64,000 nucleotides of DNA, taken from Pedobacter roseus (GTDB lineage: Bacteria; Bacteroidota; Bacteroidia; Sphingobacteriales; Sphingobacteriaceae). The position numbers and the translations under genes are program-made. The notes beneath the pieces are model-generated. The model had not been told where the DNA came from and did no database searches. It worked only from the letters and a program-made list of their open reading frames with translations. Positions 35,291-43,793 of this stretch are shown here, piece by piece (within the stretch, counting starts at the first letter, position 1; each line of letters begins with the position of its first letter). The stretch covers positions 2,852,001-2,916,000 of the forward strand of contig NZ_CP060723.1 of the NCBI RefSeq assembly GCF_014395225.1. Direction: 5' to 3'.

Positions 35291-36430
35291 ATGATAGATC
35301 GTTTAAATTGGAAAAATAACCTGATCCAAAATTGGGTATCAGAATATAAAATCCATATTATTTCGTGGACATGCTTTATTTTTTGGGAAACGGTACTCGT
35401 TGGTCTGTTTTTTGGTGTTTTTGGAAAATTCGGAAATTATGCTGTTCACTACGTGATTAACATTGCTTTCTTTTATATCCATGCAAACCTTTTAAGAATA
35501 GGTACACAACCTTACCGTAATGCATACTGGAAAGTGCCTTTATTCATTATTTTAGAGATTGCTGTTTATATGTCTTTCGTGTATCAGTTTGACAATTTTC
35601 TTGCGCATTACACAAACTTATTAACAGGAGTGCAACTGCCATTTCTAAAGCGGATTATTAACCTTGCATGGCGTGCATCCTTTTTTATGCTCTTCTCAAC
35701 AGGTTATTTCTTTTTAAAGCGTTATTTGAGCGAAAAAGCCGAAAAAGAACGGATTGAAAAACAGCGTTTTCAAATGCTACTGGATAAAGAAAGAACAGAT
35801 AAAGAACTCTTAATGTCGAAAAATGCTTTTTTAAAAGCGCAGATCAATCCACATTTGCTTTTTAATACTTTTGAGTTTATCCATCAAAAAATCAGGCAAC
35901 ATTCTCCAGAAGATGCCCAGGTGATGGTATATCTATCTGATATGATGCGCTTTGCAGCCACTACCGAACACCAGGAAGGTTACATTAAAGTTAATGAAGA
36001 AATTACCCAGTGCCAAAACCTGATCAAACTGCATCAGCTTACGCAGGGGCAGATCTTTATTGAACTGGCTTTTTCACCGGATGTACTCGGCATCAGGCTT
36101 ATTCCATTGGTATTATTAACCATTTTGGAAAACATGTTTAAACACGGTAACCTGTTCGACAGGGACAACAAAGCCACCATTGATATTTATATGGATGGCG
36201 AAAACCTGAAAATAGAAAGCAGAAATTTACCAGGTTTGGTTAAAAGCGAGGTTGGATTTGGCTCCGGATTAGATAATATCAGAACCAGATTGGATTATAC
36301 TTATGGCAGGGCGGCACAAATGAAAGCCTTTATTGATGAAGAAGGTTTTTATACCTTGAGTATCGAAATTAAAGAAAAGGCTTTAGAGGCAGCCTTTCCA
36401 GATCAGTTGCAGGAAATAACACATTTATAA
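35291..36430 (+). CDS. LytS-type sensor histidine kinase
   Basis: 379 residues. Four membrane segments (about 18-45, 53-72, 80-100, 125-145), then a coiled linker rich in Lys/Glu (SEKAEKERIEKQRFQMLLDKERTDKELL) and the His_kinase domain of the LytS/YehU type: AFLKAQINPHLLFNTFEFIHQ with phospho-acceptor His188, and an ATPase part with PLVLLTILENMFKHGNL and GSGLDNIRTRL. No extracellular ligand domain is present, so sensing is likely within the membrane or at its face. It pairs with the LytTR regulator upstream. Confidence 0.94.
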   Translation: MIDRLNWKNNLIQNWVSEYKIHIISWTCFIFWETVLVGLFFGVFGKFGNYAVHYVINIAFFYIHANLLRIGTQPYRNAYWKVPLFIILEIAVYMSFVYQFDNFLAHYTNLLTGVQLPFLKRIINLAWRASFFMLFSTGYFFLKRYLSEKAEKERIEKQRFQMLLDKERTDKELLMSKNAFLKAQINPHLLFNTFEFIHQKIRQHSPEDAQVMVYLSDMMRFAATTEHQEGYIKVNEEITQCQNLIKLHQLTQGQIFIELAFSPDVLGIRLIPLVLLTILENMFKHGNLFDRDNKATIDIYMDGENLKIESRNLPGLVKSEVGFGSGLDNIRTRLDYTYGRAAQMKAFIDEEGFYTLSIEIKEKALEAAFPDQLQEITHL

Positions 36431-36440
36431 AAGCTGTTGT

Positions 36441-36908
36441 TTAAACGTACCGGTCAACAGCGGGCAATTTGGTTACTTCATAAGCAGTTGCGGTATTAAA
36501 GGATGATACTTTGAAAATAATCTCTTCTTCCCTTTTGGCCAGTGCATGGATTCCGGGGGTAAACCTTTGCTTAAATAATTTAATGCAGGCATCGGCATGA
36601 CAGATCACTTCGTAACGGTTCTTGCTTTTTACGATCACCTCCATTACATAATCCGGCCATTGTTTACTGATCAGGTTGGGCAACCAGCTAAACTGTTGTT
36701 TTTTAATCAGCTCACCCATAGCTTCAACTGCTGCCTCGGGTATCCCCTCTCCTACAATCTGAAGCCACTTTCCTTTAACTTCATCTATAATACCCAATAC
36801 ATCATTTCCACATAATACCAGCCAGGGATCTTCCATGCTGGCCTGCATGAGCTGATAAGATTGATCTTTATTAAATTCGTGCCGAAAAAGGTAAGTGAGT
36901 TCTATCAT
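36441..36908 (-). CDS. Hypothetical protein
   Basis: 155 residues, no signal peptide, no membrane segment and no family I recognise. It is mixed alpha/beta with several Trp (DPWLVLCGND, KGKWLQIVGEG, FSWLPNLISKQWPDYVME) and two Cys-containing stretches (VICHADACIKLF). It starts 15 bases after the stop of the single-domain response regulator gene and probably shares its transcript, so a role in that signalling branch is possible. Confidence 0.75.
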   Translation of the reverse strand: MIELTYLFRHEFNKDQSYQLMQASMEDPWLVLCGNDVLGIIDEVKGKWLQIVGEGIPEAAVEAMGELIKKQQFSWLPNLISKQWPDYVMEVIVKSKNRYEVICHADACIKLFKQRFTPGIHALAKREEEIIFKVSSFNTATAYEVTKLPAVDRYV

Positions 36909-36923
36909 GAGACGTTAGATATA

Positions 36924-37304
36924 TCAGTTTTTAACAGGAAGATTATTAAGCCTAACCAGTGTTTCGATGGTATTGGTAAAACGTTTCATCGATATTGGTT
37001 TACCAAGGTAACATTCAAAGCTGGGGTCTATCTTTCTCACATCCTGCTCCAGGTTGGAAGAAGCATAAATTACAAATCTCGCCTTTTCCCTTAAATGTTT
37101 AGAAAGCTCAGTACCTGCCATTCCGTCCATGTCGATATCCAAAAAAAGAAAATCTATTTTATCTCCTTTGCCTATTATCTGCAGGGCATCGAGGGGATTA
37201 TTAAAGGTACTGGCCACTTTTAGGAAATCAATTTCGTTGATGTAATCGTTCAGCGCATCGATGGCATGCTGTTCATCATCAACTATCGAACAGTTGTAAT
37301 ACAT
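36924..37304 (-). CDS. Single-domain response regulator
   Basis: 126 residues, a receiver domain only: acidic DDE at 9-11, phospho-acceptor Asp56 in FLFLDIDMDGMAG, YASS at the Thr/Ser switch and Lys in YLGKPISMKRF. The sequence is closest to the receiver of LytTR regulators (YYNCSIVDDEQHAIDALNDYI), but the DNA-binding half is missing and the frame closes normally after LPVKN. It may relay or sink phosphate from the LytS-type kinase encoded 500 bases away on the other strand. Confidence 0.9.
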   Translation of the reverse strand: MYYNCSIVDDEQHAIDALNDYINEIDFLKVASTFNNPLDALQIIGKGDKIDFLFLDIDMDGMAGTELSKHLREKARFVIYASSNLEQDVRKIDPSFECYLGKPISMKRFTNTIETLVRLNNLPVKN

Positions 37305-37467
37305 ATTTGTAGATTAAAGTAGACTATACAAATGTTGGCAAAATCCTTATAATTTCCAATAGCTAGCGATAAAAAAGGTAAAAGTACGGTAGCAGCTGTA
37401 TATTAAATACGAGGATGTAATTCTTAAAGCTGTATTAAGTACTGTTTTGGAAATTTTTGACCTTAAA

Positions 37468-37507
37468 TAAAAAGCCGTGCTGATTGTAAATCAGCACGGC
37501 TTTTTAT
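37468..37507. terminator. Rho-independent terminator, bidirectional
   Basis: AAAAAGCCGTGCTGATT-GTA-AATCAGCACGGCTTTTT, a long perfect GC-rich stem with A-run before and T-run after, lies 18 bases after the stop of the leftward DUF2383 gene and upstream of the response-regulator gene, so it isolates the two. Confidence 0.95.
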
Positions 37508-37524
37508 TATTTTATTTATTTAGC

Positions 37525-37986
37525 TTACAATGAAGCGTGCGCATCTCTTAATGCTTTAATGGCATCATGGCTGGTATTGATAGCTGATTGTTGTTTTAAT
37601 AACACCTCTCTGATGTTTTCTCCCAATTCGTTTTCCTGAAGCGCATCACGGTAAGCTTTTTTAATGGCATCCTCACCACGTTCGCATTCTGCTAAAATAC
37701 TGTGTCTGTCATCACCACCAAAGCTAGCTTTAATGTCGATCCATGCACGGTGTAAACTTCCTAAGATGGTATTTCCAGTATCAGGATTTTCGCCATTTCT
37801 GCCAACTAAACCAGCAAGTTCAGTTACATTGGCCCTGCTATCTGAAGAAAATTTATCAAATGTTGCTTTTAAGTCGATGTTTTCGTCTTTTAAATCTGCA
37901 CTGGCTTTATCAAAGCCATCTGCTCTGTCGTTATTAATCTGAATAAGATCGTTTAATACTTCCACTGTTTTTTCTTGATTTTCCAT
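37525..37986 (-). CDS. PA2169/DUF2383 family four-helix-bundle protein
   Basis: 153 residues, all helical. The pattern EVLNDLIQINNDRADGFDKASADL, LKATFDKFSSDSRANVTELAGLV, GSLHRAWIDIKASFGGDDRHSILAECERGEDAIKKAYRDAL, LLKQQSAINTSHDAIKALRD fits the ferritin-like DUF2383 family. Members are induced by stress, but the chemical role is unknown; Glu/His residues that could bind metal are present. The gene opens a block that also holds catalase and a DUF892 protein. Confidence 0.9.
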   Translation of the reverse strand: MENQEKTVEVLNDLIQINNDRADGFDKASADLKDENIDLKATFDKFSSDSRANVTELAGLVGRNGENPDTGNTILGSLHRAWIDIKASFGGDDRHSILAECERGEDAIKKAYRDALQENELGENIREVLLKQQSAINTSHDAIKALRDAHASL

Positions 37987-38310
37987 AATATATATTGTAG
38001 ATATTTAAAGTAACAACAGTGCTTTGGGAAGAATAGTTTAGATTATCTTACAACCTTTGTAAAAAAAATAAAGAAAGGCAGAAATTTTGGAATGAATAAG
38101 AAAAGGCATCCAGAAACTCAGAAAATGAGAAAGCCCCATATTACTATGAGGCTATATAATGATGTTTTATAGGCATCCACCGATAAAACTAACCAAACAA
38201 ACTATACATTAAACGTGGCAGAATTAAATTTGTTTTAAAAAAATAATAAATTTTTAACGCAGATTAATCCTGTTCTTAAAACTTTAAACCATAACAAGGG
38301 TTATAGCAAC
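37987..38310. other. Divergent intergenic region between the DUF2383 and ankyrin genes
   Basis: AT-rich (especially 38225-38260) with no hairpin of note. A 26-codon plus-strand frame (38092-38172, MNKKRHPETQK...) has an A/G-rich start context but nothing else to support it. Promoters for both flanking genes must be here; I could not pick a clear TAnnTTTG box. Confidence 0.3.
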
Positions 38311-38799
38311 ATGGAGAATATAAATGAACTGATTATACCTGCTGCCCGACTAGGCGAACTGGATGTAATAAATGAACTGATTAAGAGAGGTGTTGATTTA
38401 AACCACCGCGACGATAAAGGTTATACGCCTTTAATTATTGCCTGCTACAATAACCAGCCTGAAGCAGCAAAGATTTTAATTGATGCCGGCGCAGCGATTG
38501 ATGCAGCAGATTTTGGTGGAAATACGGCCTTAATGGGGGCCAGTTTTAAGGGTTATTTGCCTATTGCAAAATTGCTCGTGGAAAATGGAGCCAGTTTAAA
38601 TCTTCAGCACGGAAATGGCGGAACAGCGTTAATGTTTGCCGCAATGTTTGGCCGGAATGAAGTGTTACGGCTGTTGCTTGAACATGGTGCAGACCCTACC
38701 ATTGTAGACCATACCGGAAAGCGTGCTGTTGAGCTTGCCGCAATACAAGGAAATGAAGTCGGGATTGAGATGCTACAGGCGCATATCGAAGATACTTAA
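38311..38799 (+). CDS. Ankyrin-repeat protein
   Basis: 162 residues made of about four ankyrin repeats: AARLGELDVINELIKRGVDLNHRDDKGYTPLIIACYNNQPEAAKILIDAGAAIDAADFGGNTALMGASFKGYLPIAKLLVENGASLN..., each with the TPL/TAL turn and a helix-loop-helix. It has no signal peptide, so it is cytoplasmic. Ankyrin proteins next to catalase genes (AnkB with KatB in Pseudomonas) are needed for full catalase activity; the catalase gene lies 670 bases further on, so a similar link is possible. Its 3' end overlaps that of the converging gene by 4 bases. Confidence 0.93.
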   Translation: MENINELIIPAARLGELDVINELIKRGVDLNHRDDKGYTPLIIACYNNQPEAAKILIDAGAAIDAADFGGNTALMGASFKGYLPIAKLLVENGASLNLQHGNGGTALMFAAMFGRNEVLRLLLEHGADPTIVDHTGKRAVELAAIQGNEVGIEMLQAHIEDT

Positions 38800-39401
38800 T
38801 CTTTTAATAAGCCTTTAACAAGGCTTTTCCATTGTGGGTATGAAAGGCCAAGTTTACCAGCCATGCCTACTATGAAGTTTCTTCCTTTATCATACACACT
38901 TCCTGTTTCGGTATTGGGTACCTCATTGCGTCCATGTTCCTCGGCGGTGATGCGTACACCATTTCTTTTAACGATAAAAGTAGAGGTTGCGGTATCTTTT
39001 AAGAAATGTGCTGTTTTACCTTCTTTTTCAAGCGGATGGGCGCATGGCCTCACAATAATTGCCAAAATCTGGCATTCGCCCTCATTAATACTTTTTATTT
39101 CCTGAATACGCACCCAATCGTATCCTTTTCCAGTATGTGTACCAGGACCTGGTATATCGATACGGATAAAATCTCCTTCTTCAGCTGCTCTTTCGGCTTT
39201 AATACCGTGAGGATCCATCAACTGAAAAGCAGACATCCCTGCATATTTGCCCCAATCGTTTATGGATAAAAGTTTAGTAGCAGTGCGGTTAAAAAGCGTT
39301 ATGGCCTCTTCTGTTGAAGCGCTAATCCGCTCTTCCAAAGCATCCATACTGGTGCCTGTATATTGTTGAGGGATAATATTCTGATCTGATTGATTTTCCA
39401 T
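38796..39401 (-). CDS. Hypothetical protein of the stress block
   Basis: 201 residues without signal peptide or membrane segments, from a Bacteroidota family I cannot name. Features: an acidic, helical N-terminal part, DLMDPHGIKAERAAEEGDFIRIDIPGPGTHTGKGYDWVRIQEI, CQILAIIVRPCAHPLEKEGKTAHFLKDTATSTFIVKRNGVRITAEEHGRNEVPN (a beta-rich middle) and a small C-terminal helical region. It starts 65 bases after the catalase stop on the same strand, so co-expression with catalase is likely. Confidence 0.8.
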   Translation of the reverse strand: MENQSDQNIIPQQYTGTSMDALEERISASTEEAITLFNRTATKLLSINDWGKYAGMSAFQLMDPHGIKAERAAEEGDFIRIDIPGPGTHTGKGYDWVRIQEIKSINEGECQILAIIVRPCAHPLEKEGKTAHFLKDTATSTFIVKRNGVRITAEEHGRNEVPNTETGSVYDKGRNFIVGMAGKLGLSYPQWKSLVKGLLKD

Positions 39402-39466
39402 AGTAATTTTGGGATTAGATCAGCGGAAGGTTAGCTCCGCTGATCATTTTATGGATTGAACTATAA

Positions 39467-41659
39467 TTAGGCAGGAATTTTTCTTGGATTTTCCCTGTCC
39501 CAAAAACGGTGCTGCGCAATCATTCTGATAAAGGTAGCGGTAAGTGTTTTTAAATCTTTGCCTACCATTACACCCTCACGCAATACTGTTTCTTCTGAAT
39601 ATTCTGCAGGTAACTTTTTGAAAAAATAAGTCGATTCCAATACCTGAAGTGCCTCTTCGTCTGCAGCAATGGCTTTACAATGTTTAAAAGCTTCGTTTAA
39701 AAAATGGACCGCATTGGCTTCGGCTTCTAATGTTGCTACCGAATTGCCACCGCCTGGTACATAAACCGCATCATACAATACTGATGCAGCCGTTAAAAAG
39801 CTTTCATCGGGAGTAATCTGCTGATCTTCTTTCGAAATGATCTGTCCTAATTTAGGCGCAATAATATGTACTACTGCACCTTCGGCAATCAGTGTATCTT
39901 TAACTTTGCTTAATGAAGCACCATCTACTCCATCAGCAGCCAAAATGGCTACTTTTCTGGTTTTAATATTGTCCTTTATGGTACCGGCCATGCTTAAAGC
40001 TTCAGATTTTGCCAAACTTCCCTCTGGATTTGAGGACGCATAATCAGCGCGATCCCCATCTGCCGGAATACTGTTGTTCAAATCTTCCAACGGAATTTTT
40101 GGAATATGCAGACCAAGGGCAAAAGCTACTTCAGCAGCAAGTTTTTTATCAATCTGTACCAACACAGCAAGCATCCGCTCTCTAATCTCCACCGCTTTAA
40201 CTTTACCCAGCTCGAAGCTTAAAGCATCAACAATGTGGTTTTTCTCGGCTTCACTCTGACTGTTAAAAAACAACCTGGCCTGCGAAAAATGGTCGAAAAA
40301 GCTTCTGCTCCTGGCCCTTATTTTCCTCGCATCGATCCTTTCATTATAACTGGTAAATCCGCCATCAGCAGCTTTAACCTGTTGAGGATCATTATTTGCA
40401 ATGGCATTTGGTCCATAACTGGTTTTACCCCTGTTAATGGTTTGGCGCATGTAGCCATCGCGTTGGTTATTGTGTACAGGAACCACAGGCCGGTTAATCG
40501 GAATTTCATGGAAATTTGGTCCACCTAAACGGATTAACTGCGTATCGGTATAAGAGAATAACCTGCCCTGCAATAAAGGATCATTGGTAAAATCAATTCC
40601 CGGAACCACATGCCCAACGTGGAAAGCAACCTGCTCGGTTTCGGCGAAAAAATTATCGGGATTGCGGTTTAGCGTCATTTTGCCAATCCGTTGTACAGGA
40701 ACTAATTCTTCCGGAATCAGTTTAGTTGGATCCAGAAGATCGAATTCGAATTTAAACTCATCGGCTTCCGGAACAACCTGCACCCCCAATTCCCATTCAG
40801 GAAAAGCACCGGCCTCGATGGCATCCCATAAATCGCGACGGTGAAAATCCGGATCTTTACCGGAAATCGTCTGCGCTTCATCCCATGCTACAGCATGCAC
40901 GCCAAGGAGGGGTTTCCAATGGAATTTAACAAAATTTGCTTCACCTTTAGCATTTACAAACCTGAAAGTATGTACACCAAAACCTTCCATCATGCGGTAA
41001 CTTCTCGGCAAAGCCCTGTCACTCATCGCCCACATCACCATGTGCGCTGATTCTGGCATCTGGGAAATAAAATCCCAAAAAGTATCGTGTGCCGAAGCTG
41101 CCTGCGGCATTTCGTTATCTGGTTCGGGTTTTACAGCATGGATCAGATCAGGAAATTTAAGTGCATCCTGAATAAAGAATACCGGCATATTGTTACCCAC
41201 CAAGTCGAAATTACCTTCCTGGGTATAAAATTTCACCGCAAAACCGCGCACGTCACGGGCTAAATCTGATGATCCGCGTGAGCCTGCAACCGTAGAGAAC
41301 CGTACAAAAACAGGGGTTTCGGCACCTGGATCACAAAGAAAAGCAGCACGCGTCAGTTCAGACATATCTTCGTACACTTTAAATACGCCATGAGCGGCAG
41401 AGCCCCTGGCATGTACAATTCTTTCGGGTATGCGTTCGTGATCGAAGTGGGTGATTTTTTCGCGGAGAATAAAATCTTCCAATAAGGTTGCTCCCCTTTC
41501 GCCTGCTTTTAAAGAATTTTGATCGTCGTTAATTTTTAGCCCGTGGTTGGTGGTCATTAACTCACCGCTGGCGTCGGCTATAAACGATTCGAGTTTTTTG
41601 GTCTTATCGTTTTCCTGCTGTGGCAGTGCATTTTTTTTATCTGATGTTTTCTTAGCCAT
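39467..41659 (-). CDS. katE: Large-subunit catalase (HPII type) with C-terminal DJ-1/PfpI-like domain
   Basis: 730 residues, the length of clade-2 catalases. It breaks down hydrogen peroxide in the cytoplasm with a haem cofactor. Visible residues: catalytic His83 in RIVHARGSAAHG, Asn156 in DLVGNNMPVFFIQD, proximal haem ligand Tyr370 in RLFSYTDTQ. Each is offset by 45 from E. coli HPII, as expected from a shorter N-terminus. Residues about 580-725 (RKVAILAADGVDGASL, AVYVPGGGNSV) form the class I amidotransferase-like domain found only in large catalases. It precedes the hypothetical gene and follows the DUF892 gene by 15 bases. Confidence 0.97.
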   Translation of the reverse strand: MAKKTSDKKNALPQQENDKTKKLESFIADASGELMTTNHGLKINDDQNSLKAGERGATLLEDFILREKITHFDHERIPERIVHARGSAAHGVFKVYEDMSELTRAAFLCDPGAETPVFVRFSTVAGSRGSSDLARDVRGFAVKFYTQEGNFDLVGNNMPVFFIQDALKFPDLIHAVKPEPDNEMPQAASAHDTFWDFISQMPESAHMVMWAMSDRALPRSYRMMEGFGVHTFRFVNAKGEANFVKFHWKPLLGVHAVAWDEAQTISGKDPDFHRRDLWDAIEAGAFPEWELGVQVVPEADEFKFEFDLLDPTKLIPEELVPVQRIGKMTLNRNPDNFFAETEQVAFHVGHVVPGIDFTNDPLLQGRLFSYTDTQLIRLGGPNFHEIPINRPVVPVHNNQRDGYMRQTINRGKTSYGPNAIANNDPQQVKAADGGFTSYNERIDARKIRARSRSFFDHFSQARLFFNSQSEAEKNHIVDALSFELGKVKAVEIRERMLAVLVQIDKKLAAEVAFALGLHIPKIPLEDLNNSIPADGDRADYASSNPEGSLAKSEALSMAGTIKDNIKTRKVAILAADGVDGASLSKVKDTLIAEGAVVHIIAPKLGQIISKEDQQITPDESFLTAASVLYDAVYVPGGGNSVATLEAEANAVHFLNEAFKHCKAIAADEEALQVLESTYFFKKLPAEYSEETVLREGVMVGKDLKTLTATFIRMIAQHRFWDRENPRKIPA

Positions 41660-41674
41660 TTTTTTTTATTCCTT

Positions 41675-42229
41675 TTAAGCTTCTTCAGCTGCTTTGTAAT
41701 TAATTTCGTTTTCTGCTATATCGGTCAATTTGCTGTCGGCCAGTTTTTCTTCGGCAAGTGTTTGCGCTAAAATATCGGCAATATCAGTTAGGCCAAGTGT
41801 GGTAGCTAACTGATAAAGTCCGCCATAACTTGCAATTTCGTAATGTTCTACTTTTTGCGAAGCGAGGATAATACCTACATCACGCGTGGCGGTACCTGGT
41901 TCTGTTTCTTCTACAATTCCTTCGGCTTCTTTGGTAATTCCCTCCATGGCATCGCATTTTTTGGCGATGGCTTTCTCACCTAAAAGTTCGAATACCTGCT
42001 CTAGCCTGGTAACATGGACTTTAGTTTCTTCGAGATGTGATTCTATTGCATTTTTAAGTTCGGGGGCAGTAGCGGCCGAAATCATTTTAGGTAATGCTTT
42101 TACCAGGTGATTTTCTGCCCAATATAAATCGGCGATGGCATCTTTAAATAATCCGTTTAAAGCAGGCGCATCTTGTGCCGTTGTTTTAGTTGCGAATTTA
42201 GGATCGCCAATGGTTTCATTTTTTTTCAT
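41675..42229 (-). CDS. YciE/YciF-type ferritin-like protein (DUF892)
   Basis: 184 residues, helical. LNGLFKDAIADLYWAENHLVKALPKMISAATAPELKNAIESHLEETKVHVTRLEQVFELLGEKAIAKKCDAMEGI and GLYQLATTLGLTDIADILAQTLAEEKLADSKLTDIA are the DUF892 pattern, with Glu/His positions of a di-metal ferritin-like centre. Related YciF proteins are stress-induced. It lies in one transcript with the catalase gene (15 bases apart), so protection against peroxide or iron stress is a fair reading. Confidence 0.93.
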   Translation of the reverse strand: MKKNETIGDPKFATKTTAQDAPALNGLFKDAIADLYWAENHLVKALPKMISAATAPELKNAIESHLEETKVHVTRLEQVFELLGEKAIAKKCDAMEGITKEAEGIVEETEPGTATRDVGIILASQKVEHYEIASYGGLYQLATTLGLTDIADILAQTLAEEKLADSKLTDIAENEINYKAAEEA

Positions 42230-42461
42230 GGGATAAGCTGTTTAAGGTATATAGCTACAACCTTTTATTTCAGCTTAAGTTTTATGTTTCTGTGTTTAGT
42301 TTTGGTAGGCGTCGGAAGGTAGTCTGGAGTCCATAGTCCTAAGTCTGGAGTCTGGAGTCCATAGTCGATTAACCGATAAACTAGTCTGGAGTCGGGAGTC
42401 TGGCGTTTAGCGTTCAGCGTCGATTAACCGGTTTAAACAATTAACCGATTAACCTAAAAAC
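42230..42461. repeat. Low-complexity 'TGGAGTC' and 'GATTAACCG' phrase repeats
   Basis: Between 42310 and 42460 the sequence is built almost only from variants of agtctggagtccatagtc and cgattaaccgataaac/aattaaccgattaac. The same two word families recur at 46860-47080, 55419-55680 and, weaker, 9520-9580. They do not code and form no clear hairpin. Confidence 0.7.
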
Positions 42462-42839
42462 CTACCCTTCTTTCAACTTTTGCCTGTGTTGCTTTCCCCA
42501 TTTGATCATTTCGAGGATGATATCCCCAAAAGACCTGCAATAATCAGTAGAAGTATATTCGATGCTTACCGGAGTATCATCTATAACAGTTCTTTTGATC
42601 AGTTGATTGGCCGTCATTTCTTTTAATTCTTTTGAAAGCATCCTCGTGGTAATGCCAGGTATACTTCTTTCAATATCCCTGAACCTTTTATTGCCATTAC
42701 AGATGGAATTGATAATCGGAAGTTTCCATTTGCCTCCAAGCACATAAAGCGTATCCTGTAAGGCCTGTATTTCTTCCTGCTGGTTGCGGGGATTAGACAA
42801 TATTTCGGCAGCGATCTGATTTCTTTTTTCTGTTTCCAT
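42462..42839 (-). CDS. HxlR-family winged-helix regulator
   Basis: 125 residues. The family core is clear: LQDTLYVLGGKWKLPIINSICNGNKRFRDIERSIPGITTRMLSKELKEMTANQLIKRTVIDDTPVSIEYTSTDYCRSFGDIILEMIKWGKQH. The N-terminal redox Cys of some HxlR/HypR proteins is absent from the start; one Cys is in helix SICNG and one in DYCRS. It is divergent from an SDR gene with an inverted-repeat operator between them, so it most likely represses that gene (and itself) until an aldehyde/quinone-type signal appears; the signal is inferred. Confidence 0.93.
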   Translation of the reverse strand: METEKRNQIAAEILSNPRNQQEEIQALQDTLYVLGGKWKLPIINSICNGNKRFRDIERSIPGITTRMLSKELKEMTANQLIKRTVIDDTPVSIEYTSTDYCRSFGDIILEMIKWGKQHRQKLKEG

Positions 42840-42842
42840 AAC

Positions 42843-42879
42843 TGGTATACTCTGTGATACTACTTACAAAAGTATACCA
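42843..42879. promoter_or_regulatory. Inverted-repeat operator between the HxlR regulator and SDR genes
   Basis: TGGTATACT (42843-42851) faces AGTATACCA (42871-42879), a perfect 9-bp inverted repeat with 19 bases between. The arm next to the regulator starts 3 bases before its ATG, and the other sits just upstream of the SDR -7 box, with a further half word GGTAT at 42887. HxlR dimers bind such GTATAC-containing repeats. Confidence 0.75.
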
Positions 42880-42888
42880 ATATAACGG

Positions 42889-42896
42889 TATTTTTG
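42889..42896 (+). promoter_or_regulatory. -7 promoter box of the SDR gene
   Basis: TATTTTTG fits TAnnTTTG and lies 24 bases before the ATG at 42921, directly after the inverted-repeat operator. Confidence 0.55.
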
Positions 42897-42920
42897 CATC
42901 GTTAATTTATTTTTTTTATC

Positions 42921-43667
42921 ATGAATAATTTAGAAGGAAAAAAAGCGCTGGTAACCGGCGGAAATAGCGGAATTGGTTATGCTACCGCAAAAGTATTAAA
43001 AGAACAAGGTGCTGAGGTGATCATTACCGGAAGAAGAAAAGATGCTGTTGAAAAGGCTGCTGCAGAACTTGGTGTTAAGGGTTTAATAGCAGACCAGAGC
43101 CAGGTTAACGCAATTGAAGGACTAGCAAGGGAAGTACAAAAAACCTTTGGAAAAATTGATATCCTATTTATTAATGCAGGTGTGGTAGAACAGAGCAGTA
43201 TAGCAGATGCTACTGAAAAAACCTTTGACACCATTATGGATGTGAACTTTAAAGGTGCCTATTTTACGTTGAGTAAGTTTATTCCTCTCTTAAATGATGG
43301 TGGATCTGTTGTATTCCTATCATCAAATACGGCCAGCATGGATTTTCCAAATACTTCAATTTATTCGTCGAGCAAAGCCGCATTAAATTCAATTATGCGT
43401 ATTGCGGCAGTAGAACTGGCGCCAAAGCAGATTCGCGTGAATAGCGTTAGTCCGGGGCCAACTGCTACAGAAATTATGAATAAAAAAGGGCTGGATGAGG
43501 AACAGTTAGCCGCACTTAACCAGTGGATGATTGATCGTATTCCGCTTAAAAAAATTGGAAAAGCAGAAGATGTGGCTAAAATGGTTACTTTTTTCTGCGG
43601 TGATGCTGCCACATTTATTACAGGAGCAGAAATTGTTATGGATGGCGGTATGAGCCTTAAAGTTTAG
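42921..43667 (+). CDS. Short-chain dehydrogenase/reductase
   Basis: 248 residues, classical SDR. GKKALVTGGNSGIGYATAKVL is the NAD(P)-binding glycine motif, LFINAGVV the NAG motif, FLSSNTAS...SIYSSSKAALNS holds the catalytic Ser/Tyr-xxx-Lys, and RVNSVSPGPTATEIM plus FITGAEIVMDGGMSLKV are the typical C-terminal motifs. The basic residues TGRRKDA after beta-2 favour NADP(H). It reduces or oxidises an unknown carbonyl/alcohol; control by the divergent HxlR regulator suggests a detoxification role. Confidence 0.95.
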   Translation: MNNLEGKKALVTGGNSGIGYATAKVLKEQGAEVIITGRRKDAVEKAAAELGVKGLIADQSQVNAIEGLAREVQKTFGKIDILFINAGVVEQSSIADATEKTFDTIMDVNFKGAYFTLSKFIPLLNDGGSVVFLSSNTASMDFPNTSIYSSSKAALNSIMRIAAVELAPKQIRVNSVSPGPTATEIMNKKGLDEEQLAALNQWMIDRIPLKKIGKAEDVAKMVTFFCGDAATFITGAEIVMDGGMSLKV

Positions 43668-43793
43668 TCTGAATTCGATTTTTACCATTAAGGAATTAAG
43701 GACATTAAGAAGGGGTATTATATCAAATTGCTTCGCGGATGATTGTTCGCGAAGCAATTATTAGTTTCGGTTCAGGAGTAAATGCAATATGCG

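Noticed and set aside
38092..38172. 26-codon basic peptide frame (MNKKRHPETQK...)
   Set aside because: It is short, with only a fair start context and no other signal; it is kept as a note in the intergenic entry.
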